The notes below the pieces were generated by a model. The model saw only the letters and a program-made list of their open reading frames with translations. It did not search any database and was not told where the DNA came from. Positions 43,015 to 53,549 of a DNA stretch of 64,000 bases are shown here, piece after piece. Made by a program: the position numbers and the translations under genes. How positions within the stretch are numbered: position 1 is the first letter of the stretch; each line of letters begins with the position of its first letter. The DNA comes from Orientallactaga sibirica (taxonomy: Eukaryota > Chordata > Mammalia > Rodentia > Dipodidae). The DNA is taken from positions 5,721,501-5,785,500 of the forward strand of contig JAEOAD010000035.1 in assembly GCA_036365145.1 (NCBI GenBank), given 5' to 3'.

Positions 43015-43353
43015 CTAAACATTGTAAAAATCATATTTTAGTTGAAAAGATGTGTTTAGCCCACATTTTAGGGTGGTTAATGTTTTGAGTTTGTGTTTTT
43101 GTGGTGGGGTATTAATTTGGTGTTTTGGGCCATAGTTTTTGGCTAGTGCTGATAGAAAAGATGAGCATTTGAAGGAAGACAAAGGCTGGCTTTGTAAGTG
43201 GCATGTTGAATAAGGACTGCCAGCATAAACTCCAGACGGCTGTTTCCGTGACTTTTCCTTCAGTTGGCCATGTGATTTGGTGTGTATTACTGACTTGATC
43301 ATCAAGTCTTGCAAACCACGTAACTTACGCATAAGATCAAGCAGCTGCTTCAA
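43015..43353 (-). pseudogene. Coding-like stretch, product unknown
   Basis: A 112-codon minus-strand frame outside recognised repeats. It starts MKQLLDLMRKLRGLQDLMIK, a leucine-rich helix-like beginning, followed by a K/S/P-rich part and a tail ending at a stop. The ATG is not clearly a true start: the frame continues a few codons upstream behind an acceptor-like TATTTACAAAG|. I do not recognise the family and see no poly(A) remnant in the flanks. It could be an exon of an opposite-strand gene, a retropseudogene fragment, or chance. Confidence 0.2.
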
Positions 43354-44274
43354 AGGACTCTTTGTAAATATATTGAATTTTAATTTTTTTTGGTCATTGC
43401 AATGAAAAGAATATTGTACAATTTGTATGTGAGCATTAGACCCCCCACCCCTCTTCTTCTTTCTGTCTTCTTTAACATGAGTTTCAGGGCAATGATTTCC
43501 ACGGTATTTTTTGGTTGGCCTTCCCTCATATAGTCTCTGCCATCAGCAGTTACCATTTATTAAAGCTAATAGGCCCTTTCATTTTATAAGAGCCAGTACT
43601 ATGTGTGATGTTTGGTGGCTGCCTTTCAATGATGACAGCATCTGTGAGAGTGTGATCTCAATGTTTTGTTTAGTTGTGGTTGTTTTCCTTTTTTTGTTAA
43701 ATAAATTAGGGTTACTGAGGGAAGGAATTTAATCACTGTAGACTGGCATCTTACGTTTGTGAAGAATCCATCAAAGTTGTTACAGTGGCACATGGATGTG
43801 GAGGATTCCTAGAATTTTTCCAACACATGGCAGTGAACAAGTCTTTCTTTTACAGGATGTTTACCCATTAGTTGTCTTGAACCTCTAATATGGTAAACTT
43901 GGATTGTGCTAATGTGGAATGCTTCTTTGTTGATAATTAAAAGATGTTTCCACATTTAGAATTTCAGAATTGTTATTTGGAGAGAAATACTCCATTTTAA
44001 GTATTATACAGTTTATCATTTATGTGTATATAGATACTCATGTGTGGAATCATAAGTTACAGTTCAACATGTATGAGGACATGTAAAAATGGGGAGATTA
44101 TTTCTGAGGTTATAGGGAGGCATTCAGGGTTTTCTATCAGATAGCCTTCACTGACAACAAGAGGAATGATTTCTGCAATGATCAGGTGGATGTTTGTGGT
44201 TGCTGTTGATTTCTAATCAGAAAAGGATCAAGAAAGCATGCTGGTTAGGCAGAAGTACAGCTTGGATAATAAAG
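43354..44274. other. Unassigned DNA
   Basis: AT-rich unique sequence, no exon or repeat recognised. Confidence 0.4.
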
Positions 44275-44276
44275 GT

Positions 44277-44648
44277 ATGGTAGTTTCAATGGATGGCCCC
44301 CAATATATTCAGGACTTAATTAAAGCTTGTAATTTAGATCTCCAGCTGCCCGGCTGGAGGAGGTGTCACTGGGCTGATCCTAGGGTCCAGCCCTATGGCT
44401 TGGAGGTGGATTAGAATTCCAGTCTAAATATATTCAAAGTGCCTGAGCTTTGCCTGGAGCTGCTGAAGTATACTCACTTATGTGTCTATGGTGGCCTTTC
44501 TCTAGGCATGGGTTAGTGAAAGGGGCCCGGCTTCTTCTGCCATTATGGAACTTCCCACTGATCTGTAAGCTTCAAATCAATTCCTTTCCTTCCATAACTG
44601 TGCCTCATTTGGAAGTTCATTCTAGCAACATGAGGCTGTCTACTATGA
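44277..44648 (+). mobile_element. MaLR-type LTR
   Basis: Diverged relative of the 8651 family: ATGGCCCCCAATATATTCAG near the start, TTATGGAACTTCCCACTGAT and AAGTTCATTCTAGCAACATG near the end. No internal region or second LTR nearby, so probably solo. Confidence 0.78.
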
Positions 44649-45107
44649 AAGGTCTCTTAAATTCAGTTAGCAGTACAGTCTAAATGCTATGCTGAATTTA
44701 AGTGTTTTAGTGGTTCTCATGAAAGACATATTATCATGGACAAGAAGTATTGGAGAAACATTATGAAATCATCAGAGGCTAGATAGAATTTGAAGAGGCA
44801 TAAAGATAGAAAGAATAACATAACTAGAAGAAAGAGCCTGGGAGAAGGTGCAAGATTTCAGTATGCGTTTGAGGGACCAATTTGGATGTAGTTTATGGGA
44901 CACTTGTTAGAAAGAGAAGGTAAGAGAGGGACTTGGACATGCAGTGCATTGAGGGCTGTTCTGAGTAGATGAGCCATGGGGAAATAGTGATTGATCATTC
45001 CTTTGACACCAGTTGAATATTGATTGTGTATCCAGTACCAACTAGACAAAAATGATATCACAGCTAAGAGTACAGGCCCCTGGGACCAAAGTGACAGCTT
45101 AATGATT
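44649..45107. other. Unassigned DNA
   Basis: Nothing recognised. Confidence 0.4.
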
Positions 45108-45123
45108 TTGTGTAAATTTCTTA

Positions 45124-45172
45124 TTTATTTATTTTTTATTTTAGAGTGAGTAAGTGAGCACGAGACAGAATG

Positions 45173-45220
<48 letters not shown>

Positions 45221-45401
45221 ACCAGGGTCTCAGCCACTGCAATTGAACTCCAGATGCTTGTGCTACCTAGTTGGCATATGTGATCTTGCACTTGCTTCAC
45301 CTTTGTGCATCTGACTCACGTGGGATCTGGAGAGTACAACAAGGGTCCTTAGGCTTCGTAGGCAAGCCCCTTAAATGCTAAGCCATCTCTTTAGCCCAAT
45401 C
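45124..45401 (-). mobile_element. SINE-C with 16-bp target duplication
   Basis: Antisense: (ATTT)n, (GA)n, GTTGGCATATGTGATCTTGC, GTGGGATCTGGAGAGTAC, ending CTAAGCCATCTCTTTAGCCC. TTGTGTAAATTTCTTA at 45108-45123 and 45402-45417. Confidence 0.93.
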
Positions 45402-45504
45402 TTGTGTAAATTTCTTAATATTTTCTGGTAGATCTGGCCTGTCTGTGATGATAAAAATTTCAAATTACTGTTTTTACATCTTGACATGGGGATCAAAGGC
45501 AGAA

Positions 45505-45840
45505 TGTGGTGGTTTGATTCAAATGTCCCCCATAAACCCATGTATTTTGAATGTTTGATCTCTAGTTGGTGGCAGGTTGGGAGGTGGAGACTTGCTAGAG
45601 GAGGGCTGGGCTTTGGGGTGGTATAGCCAGCTCCCCCTTGCCAGAGCTTGGCTCATTCTCTTGCTGCTGTTTCCACCTGCTGTGGCAGAGGTGAGGTGAT
45701 GTCCAGCCTCTGCTCATGCCATGCTTTCCCTGCCATCATAGAACTTCCCCTCAAGACTGTAAGCCAAAATAAACAACTTTCCTCCTATCAGCTGCTTTGA
45801 TTGGGTGTTTTATCCCAGCAATGTGAAGGTAACTACAACA
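45505..45840 (+). mobile_element. MaLR LTR (second type)
   Basis: TGTGGTGGTTTGATTCAAAT start, GTCCCCCATAAACCCATG, CATAGAACTTCCCCTCAAGA, AGCCAAAATAAACAAC, ending AACTACAACA. Different subfamily from 8651; a relative at 54596 keeps internal sequence. I see no clear target duplication. Confidence 0.82.
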
Positions 45841-46599
45841 TCACTTCTTTGAGTTTTATTAAATTTGCCCATGTTTAAGGTTTAGGAAGCTTTTATTGGA
45901 ACTTTCAAAAAAAAAAATCCCAACAAAACCAAAAAAGAACTTTTAGCTTTGGCTACTGATTTTAAGATATATAGAAAACTTTTCTTATAACTAACAAAAA
46001 TTTGTGCAGTAAGAAGTTTTTAATAAATGTTTAATTTTTTTTATCTGTGGGGCTGGGGGAGGTATAACAACAGTAGAATACTTAATTGTATACATGAGAC
46101 CCCATTACTAATCCCCATCACCAAAAACAACAAAACAACAACATTGCCAAATAAAAGCAGAGAAAAAGGAAGCATTTCAGTTGAGACTTTAAAAAATTCA
46201 GGAATGGGCTGGAGGGATGACCTAGAGTTAGTGAGAGCACCCATATGGTAGATCTGGGGTGTAAGGGAAATACACAAGTGGTATATTAGGAGACCAGAGG
46301 GAAATCATGCAAGTAATCAAAGTGAGAAACTACCCCAAATTATAAAGCAGAAGCAGAGGCAAGCAGAAGAGTTACCCAAGACCAAGAAGTAGTTTTATGC
46401 TCTCCCTCCCCCCTCCAAGCCAGACTCATGAGCAAAAAGTACGCAGACAGAGTCAAGCAAAGCTGAGCTGAGCAGAACTAGCGACAAGTCTTTACAGGCA
46501 AGTGGAAGACCCGATTGGTTTGTAGATTTGGAGGGCGGATCCCAGAGCCAGCCCACCTGGGCCACCCATTTGGGCCATCTATCTAGGTAGTGCTGTAGA
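45841..46599. other. Unassigned DNA
   Basis: 46200-46600 has a repeat-like composition (tRNA-head-like GGGCTGGAGGGATGACCTAG at 46206, then CA/AG-rich text), but I cannot assign it. Confidence 0.35.
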
Positions 46600-46895
46600 C
46601 TGTGGACAGCAGGAGCTGCCGTAGATCAGTCTTGATCAGATACCAAGTTCCATTTCTGCCAAGAATTCGGTTCTTATGTCAGGGCAAAGTGTCATGTGGG
46701 GTGGCATCTCCTGGTTCTTTCTAGGCCTCAGTCTCTAACTGAAACTGCCCAAGAGGAGCTAGCTGTCTCCCATCCTCCTTCACTGTGATGGATCTTCCCC
46801 TGCACACTGTAAGCCTGAAGTAAGGCCTTTCATCCCATAAACTGCTTCTCATTGAGTGTTTGTTCCACTGATGAAAAGTAACTGCAATAAGATGC
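46600..46895 (+). mobile_element. MaLR-like LTR, truncated
   Basis: TGTGATGGATCTTCCCCTGC, ACACTGTAAGCCTGAAGTAA, TGATGAAAAGTAACTGCAAT at its 3' end. The 5' part is not recognisable. Confidence 0.55.
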
Positions 46896-46989
46896 TAGGA
46901 AAACTTTCTATAAAATTACAGAGCTGTTTAAATGTCAGGTGTCAGGTGCTGTTGGGAAATTGAAATTGAAGGCAGACAGGGAGAGTGCC

Positions 46990-47175
46990 CTTATAATTTG
47001 AGGTACAGTTTGAGTATCCCTTCTCCAAGCTGCTTGGACTAGAAGTGTTTTGGATCTCAGAGGCTTCTGGATTTAAAAATATTTGCATAGATTTCATTAG
47101 TTGAATATCTGTAATCCAGAAACCAAAATCCTCCAATCCAAAGTTTTTGCATGTGCCACTTGTACCTTGGCACCC
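46990..47175. mobile_element. Fossil DNA-transposon-like repeat
   Basis: GTTTGAGTATCCCTTCTCCA and AGAAGTGTTTTGGATCTCAG at the left, TAATCCAGAAACCAAAATCC at the right. The inverted resemblance of the two halves is typical of old palindromic DNA transposon relics. Family unassigned. Confidence 0.45.
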
Positions 47176-47541
47176 AAACCCAGAAGTTGCTGCTCTGTGA
47201 TGGCAGCACCTTGTCTGTTGGCATCCCCATGCCTCCATAGGTCATGCTTGTTTCATTTGCTTTATTTCTAAGTGGAGAAGTGTTTGGATTTTTTTTCTAT
47301 TCCCATTTTTTTCCTAGAAGTTTTATTATTCCTCCTCTAACTTTGGAAAATGGTATAAATAGAGTATATTGGATTCATTACCTGGCTACAGAAGCCAGCT
47401 CTTTGTGGGCTGCTATCTGGAAGTAAAGAAGAGGCAGATTAACAGTGGAATTCTTTTAATTCTGTGAGTGCCTCCATGAAAAGGAGCAAGGTAATAGCAA
47501 GAAACGAGAGGACACAAATCCTGAGAAGAGCAGGTCTGAGT
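47176..47541. other. Unassigned DNA
   Basis: No feature recognised. Confidence 0.4.
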
Positions 47542-47557
47542 AAAAGTGAGCCAGCCA

Positions 47558-47841
47558 GGGCTGGAGAGATGGCTTAGCGGTTAAGGCGCCTGCCTCCTAA
47601 ACCTAAGAACACTGGTTCCAATGTTCAGCGGTTCCAATCTCCAGGTCCCACGTTTAGCCAGATGCAAAGTGACGCAAGGGTGCAATGCCACACTTGCCCA
47701 CAAGGGGGTGCACACATCTGGATTTCGTTCACAGCAGCTGAGAGACTGCTGGCACGCCCATTTCTGTCTCCCTCTCCCTCTCTGTCTATCTCTCTCTGTC
47801 TCTCTCTCCAAAAATAAATAAAAAATAATTAAAAAAAAAAA
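47558..47841 (+). mobile_element. SINE-B with target duplication and internal repeat
   Basis: AAAAGTGAGCCAGCCA at 47542-47557 and 47842-47857. Inside the tRNA-like part the word GGTTCCAAT occurs twice (about 47611 and 47630), a small tandem duplication. Ends in (CT)n and poly(A). Confidence 0.94.
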
Positions 47842-47857
47842 AAAAGTGAGCCAGCCA

Positions 47858-48139
47858 GCTAGGCACATAGGCTTAACAGTGATCTACAAAATGGCTCCAG
47901 GAGGTCTTCCCGCTGAGACTTTTTGTCACAGCCAAGCAGTGCACACGAAGACCTTGTATGGAACATCTTATCCAGACTGGTGTTTTCTGAGTGCTACCCT
48001 GTTTACGTTTTTTGTGTACTGAAATGTTGTTCTTGGTGACAGGTGGAATTTATATTTCTGATATAATTATCCCTACAATTATTTTCACTAGGTTCAATAT
48101 GTCCCTTCAAACTAGTTTTCCTGAAAGAACAAAGGAGTC
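47858..48139. other. Unassigned DNA
   Basis: Nothing recognised. Confidence 0.35.
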
Positions 48140-48330
48140 TTCTGACTCTGTTATCCGTGGGCTTCTTGATACTGGGCAAGTTACCCAACTTTGCTTTTTT
48201 TTGTGTGTGTGTGTGTGGGTGCGAAATGCAAGTAGATTATATTACTTATCTTGCAGAATTGTTTTTAGGATGAAAAATAATATATGCAATATAACCAGTA
48301 CAGTATTAGCTGTATGATAAGGACTTAATA
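48140..48330 (+). mobile_element. MIR-class fragment
   Basis: ATACTGGGCAAGTTACCCAA, then CTTGCAGAATTGTTTTTAGG and AACCAGTACAGTATTAGC. Sense MIR core order, with a (TG)n grown inside at about 48203-48220. Confidence 0.6.
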
Positions 48331-48444
48331 GTGGGCATATCATTTGATAGTAAATTTCACTGGTAAAAGACGAGCATTCCAGATGTCAGCCTTGTGGGTT
48401 TTAGTATTAGTGCTTAGACTAAATTGATGTTTTTTTTCTCATAG

Positions 48445-48534
48445 ATTTCTCCAAGTGAAGACCCATCTTGGTTGTTGAATTACTTATAGTAACTCATATA
48501 TCAGCTGTCAGAAGCAACATCATTTAAAAAAAAG
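48445..48534 (+). other. Candidate 90-bp non-coding exon
   Basis: Preceded by a polypyrimidine acceptor (TGTTTTTTTTCTCATAG|) and followed by AAAAAAAAG|GTAATT. It lies outside recognised repeats, on the same strand as the CpG-island donor. No ATG inside and stop codons in the frames I checked, so it would be 5' UTR. Unproven. Confidence 0.25.
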
Positions 48535-48679
48535 GTAATTTCAAATACTGAAAGGGCTGCTTATTCTTTATTTTTACTTGGGTTTTATTTATATCCTTTT
48601 ATATAGTAAATAGTCCACTTGAAGTAAATTGGAGTTATCTGGACTGTAAGACGTACTAATTATAACATATTCACTTTTT

Positions 48680-48823
48680 TTTTTTCGAGGTAGGGTCTTA
48701 CTCTAGCCCAGGCTGATGTGGAATTCACTATGTAGTCTCAAGCTGGCCTCGAACTCACAGTGATCCTCCTACCTCTGCCTCCCAAGTGCTGGGATTAAAG
48801 GCGTGCACCATCATGCCCGGCCA
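48680..48823 (-). mobile_element. B1 SINE with target duplication
   Basis: Antisense, ending GTGCACCATCATGCCCGGC. CATATTCACTTTTT on both sides. Confidence 0.93.
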
Positions 48824-49013
48824 TATTCACTTTTTAATGGAGATTTTCATTTTCTTTTGTTCAATAAATGTTTGGTCATATAGTTGATAATGTCACTGTG
48901 ATCACCATTGGGATATGATGTGGGTACAGTGAACACAGATTTTAATTTAACAAGTGTGCTGTATAATATGGGTAAAGCCAATAAATTACTGTCTTGAAAA
49001 TATTTTTATAGAG
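48824..49013. other. Unassigned DNA
   Basis: Nothing recognised. Confidence 0.35.
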
Positions 49014-49170
49014 GCTGGGCATGGTGGCACATGCCTTTAATCCCAGCACTCGGGAAGCAGAGGTAGGAGGATCACCATGAGTTCGAGGCCACCCTGAGAC
49101 TACATGGGAAATTCCAGGTCAGCCTGGGCTGGAGTGAGACCCTACCGTGAACCCCCCCCCCCAAAAAAAA
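49014..49170 (+). mobile_element. B1 SINE
   Basis: GAGGCTGGGCATGGTGGCAC, AATCCCAGCACTCGGGAAGC, ending in C11 followed by A8. Confidence 0.92.
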
Positions 49171-49329
49171 TTTAAAAAAGTATTCCAAATGATTTTAAAA
49201 TGTATATTATTAGGTTGTTTTGTGGACTGATTATCAGAATATAGCCTACTCTACAGCCAGCTGTATGGTGTTACATATGTAATATATAACACTACATATA
49301 TCTATGTATGTATCATATTCTATTGTAGG

Positions 49330-49775
49330 GCTGTGGTGAACAAAATAATGTGAGATTGCTTCAAGCACCAGAGAAAGTGGTACAACTAAGACTCAGCATG
49401 AGCTGTCTGAAGCTGCTGCCAGTGCAGTATGACTCATGTTTACAATAAGCTGTTTACATAAGCAAAATAAAGAGAAAAAGTATAGGATAAGTAATAAACT
49501 AGGAACAGTCTTTTACTACCATCATCAAGTATTATGAGCTATATGAAATTGTTTGTTATACTTTTATATATGGATACAGTGGTCAGCAATGCAGAATTGT
49601 TTTTACTGGCATCACTGCAAACATGGGAGTAACCCATTGCACTGCTTCTGTGCCCTATGATGTCACTAGGCAATAAGACTTTTAAGTCTGTATTATAATC
49701 TTGTGGGACCAATGTGGTACATGTGGTCTGTTTCTAACTAAAAGTATCATTATGTACATGTGACTGTTTTCTCTT
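49330..49775 (+). mobile_element. Fossil Tigger-type DNA transposon
   Basis: ACTACCATCATCAAGTATTA, CACTGCAAACATGGGAGTAA, GATGTCACTAGGCAATAAGA, TATAATCTTGTGGGACCAAT, and a terminal TATGTACATGTGACTGT. These match, in order, the 3' part of an old mammalian Tigger (TcMar) element ending in its inverted repeat. No transposase frame survives. Confidence 0.65.
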
Positions 49776-49999
49776 TAATAACAGAATACGATGTTACTTG
49801 GAATAAGCTCAGTGACAAGTTTTGAACTGGGGTGGGAAAGAGAAGCTAACCAGGAAGCACATGCAATGTACAACTTACTTTTAGGTATCTTAAAAAAAAA
49901 GCTTGATTCAGTGGTTCCCTATATATCAACATCTCCTCCTCCTCTTCCTTCTTATCTATCTATCATCTGTCTATTGTCTGTCTATCTATTATCTGTTTC

Positions 50000-50115
50000 T
50001 TTTTATTTTTGAAACATGATTACCCCAGATTGACCTCAAACTTGTGGTTATCCTCCTTGCCTCAGCTGCCTGAGCACTGGGATCTCAGTGTGAGCCACCG
50101 TGACACCCACCTTTA
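50000..50115 (-). mobile_element. B1 relic with adjacent (CTAT)n
   Basis: GATTGACCTCAAACTTGTGG, TGAGCACTGGGATCTCAGTG, GAGCCACCGTGACACCCACC. Preceded by CTAT/CTGT repeats at about 49950-49993. Confidence 0.6.
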
Positions 50116-50295
50116 GATCTGTTGTTTGTTTATGATAGTAGTAGCAAGTGCAGCTTGTGATAGACTATATGGGTGGTTTGACTTCTGGTAGAAAAGGAAT
50201 AAGGTTTTTCATTATTTGAGGGCAAACTTGGTACTGAGATCTTTTAGTAACCCTGAAGGTAGAAACAATGAGAAAAAAAAAATTAGGCTTAAAAA

Positions 50296-50478
50296 ATTTT
50301 TAAATATTTTATTAGTTTATTTATTTGAGAGAGAGAGAGAGAGAGAGGGAGGGAGGGAGGGAGGAGGGGGGGAGAATGGTTGCATCAGGGCCTCCAGCCA
50401 CTGCAAACGAACTCTAGATGCATGTGCCCCCTTGGCTTTACAGGCAAATGCAAACTGTTAAGCCATCTCTCCAGGCCA
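50296..50478 (-). mobile_element. SINE-A, internally deleted
   Basis: Antisense: (GA)n and (GGGA)n, then GCATGTGCCCCCTTGGCTTT, where about 45 bp is skipped; ends TAAGCCATCTCTCCAGGCC. GGCTTAAAAA(A)TTTT on both sides as target duplication. Confidence 0.88.
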
Positions 50479-50504
50479 GGCTTAAAAATTTTTATTCTCA
50501 TTGT

Positions 50505-50882
50505 ATAGTAGTTTAAATGTATGGCCCCATAGACTCAGATGTTTTATTAAAGCATGTAACTTGGATTTCCAGCCACTGGGGGTGGATCCTGGGACCTAAC
50601 CCTAAGTTGTATTTGGGGGTGGATCTGAATTCCAGCCCAAAGGTGTAAGAGAGCAGTTCAAGCTTTGGTGGGTCCCCTGCTGTTTGCTGTCTGTTTGTGC
50701 TTGCTTTTGGTGTGCGTTGGCTACTGATGGTTTCTCTTGCTTGGATCTGTGACAAAGGGCCAGTCTCTTCTGCCATTATGAAACTTCCCCTGGATCTGTA
50801 AGCCTGAAATAAATCCCGTTTCTCCCATTAACTGTGTGTGTATGGAAGTTTATCCCAGCAGCTTGGAGCTGTCTATATAACA
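50505..50882 (+). mobile_element. MaLR-type LTR
   Basis: GTATGGCCCCATAGACTCAG, CCATTATGAAACTTCCCCTG, CCTGAAATAAATCCC, GAAGTTTATCCCAGCAGC. Related to the 44277 LTR; apparently solo. Confidence 0.78.
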
Positions 50883-50885
50883 TAC

Positions 50886-50952
50886 TGGGGTGTGGTTGCA
50901 TATGCCTGGAATCTCAGCACCTGAAAGGCTGATACAAGTGAGCACTGGACTC
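50886..50952 (+). mobile_element. B1 5' fragment
   Basis: GGGGTGTGGTTGCATATGCC, GGAATCTCAGCACCTGAAAG; the rest of the B1 is absent. Confidence 0.55.
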
Positions 50953-51730
50953 TAGAAATATTCATGCAGAGAAAGTGTGCCTTTAATGTTTTATTCACTT
51001 AATTTTATTGCAGTCCAAAGATAACATTACTTGAAGCCTTGGCAAAAGTACAGAAGTGAAATGTATGACCAAACTTAGGATCAGCTTGGAACTAGTACTT
51101 GACTATCATTTGGAAGAAAAAAAAATATCATGTTAGACCTTCATGTTGCAAGTTCCACGAAGTGGCCATCCATGATGGGTAGGATTTTGTGGTGATGTGG
51201 CTTTTTTGGGGTCACTCATGCTTTGCTAAATTAAACTCCATTGTGGAGCCATGCTTAAGACAGAGCACCTCAGCAAATTAGAATTAGAAAATTAGAAAGT
51301 TGTACTCAGTAACAGATTTTAAAGTAAAAAAAGAAGAGAGACAAAAATTGTGTCAGCAGTGGCAGAGGGAAGAGAGTTGCCAAGAAAGCCCTCTCTAGCA
51401 CTCAACCAGAGCCCCAGCAAGCCCTGCCTCAGCACTCAGACAGAACAGATGCCACTTTACAACAATCCCTGATGATTTACTAGCTTGACAGCCTTCCTAG
51501 TGAGCTGGACTGGTAAAGCAGGTATCACAGGAACATATACTAAAATCCATTCAGCAGAATGCCCTTCCTAGACTGTGGGGAGAAACTGAGGTAGAACCAT
51601 ACACAGTATTCAGCAAGATGGAAACTTGGTTGTAGCCAGAGTCTGCTGGGAAATATAAACACAGGTTCCAGGCAGTGTTCCTGACATCAGCTAGGATCAC
51701 CCAGAGACAGGGCGAGTATTCACAACCAGA
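50953..51730. other. Unassigned DNA, possibly L1 5' region
   Basis: No repeat recognised with confidence. From about 51350 the text (GTGTCAGCAGTGGCAGAGGG…) may already be the 5' part of the L1 that follows. Confidence 0.35.
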
Positions 51731-52085
51731 ATCCCAAAGGTTCCCTCCCACCAAAGGTGTATCTAGCATCTGTGACCTGACAGCAAAGGACCCAACTCAC
51801 TGATGAGACCAGCATCTGTGATCTGACCTTGCAAAGGACTCAGAGGTGGGAATAGAATCCACAACCAGATCCTGAAGAACTGTCCAGAAGTGAGGACACC
51901 ATCCATGACTAGGTCCTAAAAGACTGTCCAGAGGTAAGGACAGCATTCACAACCAGGTCCTAAAGAACTGTCCAGATGTGGGAACAGCATCTACAACCAG
52001 GTCCTAAAGGACTGTCCAGAGGTAAGGACAGCATTTACAGCTAGGTCTTACAGGGCTGTCACGATGTGAGATTAGTGTCTGTGAC
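51730..52085 (+). repeat. 44-bp tandem repeat, about 5-7 units, upstream of L1 ORF1 text
   Basis: The word AGGTCCTAAA/AGATCCTGAA recurs at 51867, 51911, 51955, 51999 and 52043, exactly 44 bp apart. Each is followed by (G)ACTGTCCAGAGGTAAGGACA or similar and then an ACAGCAT(C/T)(T/C)ACAACC-type word. Two more decayed units precede. The array leads directly into L1 ORF1-like sequence. Confidence 0.85.
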
Positions 52086-52978
52086 CCAACTCATGAAATA
52101 AATCTCAGAAATAAAATATTCAGTAAGTAAAAAAGCTCCACGGAAATCTTCACCAATGGAATGGCTTAAAGGGGACAGAATAATATGAAGTCCTAAAGAA
52201 AAGGTGAATAATTGGATGGAACCTTCAGACAGTAATGAGGTTAAATTAAGAAAGTGAAAAGTTCAAATGAATAGAACAGACCAAATCTATGAATCATGGG
52301 GGCATAGATCAAGGAGAAGAATTTCAAGCTAAAGACATAGAAAACATTTTCAACAAAATCATTAGGAAAAATTTCCTAGATGTAGGGAAAGAAATGTCCA
52401 TTTAGGCACAGGAAACATATTTATAACACCAAACAGACATGACCAGAGAAGAACCTCCTCTGTTAGAGTTATGGTTGAAGCACTAAATATTCATGACAAA
52501 AGTTGATTGAAACCTGTAAGAGAAAAACACTAGTCATGTTTAAGTAATAACACCAGATTTTTCAGCAGAAATTTTAAAAGCGAGGTGGACTTGGAATGAT
52601 GTATTTCAGACTTTGAAAGACAACTGCCAGCTCAGACTACTAACCTTAGCAAAATTATGTCATAATTGTAGAAGAAAGAAAAACTTTCAATTATAAAAAG
52701 TAAGCTAAGAGAATTCATGATTACTTAAGCCACTTCTACTGAAGACACTTGAAAGAAACTTTCAGACTGAAGAGAAATACAAACACATCTATCAGGTTAC
52801 AAGAAAGAATAAACCATTCTAGAACAGTACTTAAGCAAATGAGACCATGAAAATAATACTGCAAAAATCAACAAATGACAGGAATTAATATGTACCTTTC
52901 AATAATAACTGAATATTAATTGTTCATTTCCCCAATTAAAAGACACAAGCTAGCAGGTTGGATTAAAAAACAGGATCT
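52086..52978 (+). pseudogene. Broken L1: ORF1 3' part to ORF2 start
   Basis: Around 52335-52400 the text translates in pieces to the conserved ENIFNKI…NF motif of L1 ORF1. It continues through the ORF1 carboxy end (AATGATGTATTTCAGACTTT, ACAACTGCCAGCTCAGACTA) to the intergenic/ORF2 start (ACAAATGACAGGAATTAATA, AAGACACAAGCTAGCAGG). Frameshifts and stops make it inactive. It is interrupted by a B4-like SINE at 52979. Confidence 0.75.
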
Positions 52979-53198
52979 GGAGCTAGGGCAGTAGTTTAGT
53001 TGGGCAAGTGCTTGCGTCACAAACATAAGGCAACTGAGTTTGGTTCCCAGTACCCACATAAAAATGACAGGTATGATGACAGATGCCTGTCATCCCGGCA
53101 CTGGGGCCACATATAGTAGGTGGGTCCTTGGAGCTCACTGGCCAGTCTAGTTTAATTAGTGAGCTCCGAGCCAATAGAGACCCTTTCTCAAAGAGTTG
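52979..53198 (+). mobile_element. B4-like SINE inside L1
   Basis: GGAGCTAGGGCAGTAGTTTA head, CATCCCGGCACTGGGGCC middle, ACCCTTTCTCAAAG end. Same type as 233-452. Confidence 0.65.
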
Positions 53199-53234
53199 GA
53201 TGACATTCTTAAGGAATAGATCCCTCAGATTGCC

Positions 53235-53455
53235 CTTTGGCCTACACTTACTCGATACAGTGCCTGAAGTGAGCTATAGCAATAAGACCAATGAAAGAAA
53301 TGAAACGAATACTAGCAGCACAGGGAGAAATCATCCTCATTTGCAGATGCACTAGTTCTACACCTAAGAGACTCTAAAGAGTCCGCCAGAAAACTTACAC
53401 CTAATAAACACTTCCAGCAAGTGACAGGATACAAAATTAACACAAATATTTCATG
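53235..53455 (+). pseudogene. L1 ORF2 reverse-transcriptase fragment
   Basis: CATTTGCAGATGCACTAGTT corresponds to the FADD motif region of the L1 reverse transcriptase with one codon lost (the usual …TTTGCAGATGAC…). It is followed by ACACCTAAGAGACTCTAAAG and GACAGGATACAAAATTAAC. Roughly 1.5-2 kb of ORF2 between this and the ORF2 start is missing. Inactive. Confidence 0.75.
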
Positions 53456-53549
53456 AGAGGAAGAGTTCACAAAGGAGACATAGACAGGAATCCTCTCTGC
53501 CAGTTTCAAAGATAGTTGCACCAGATAAGCTGACACTGGCTGACCGTTA

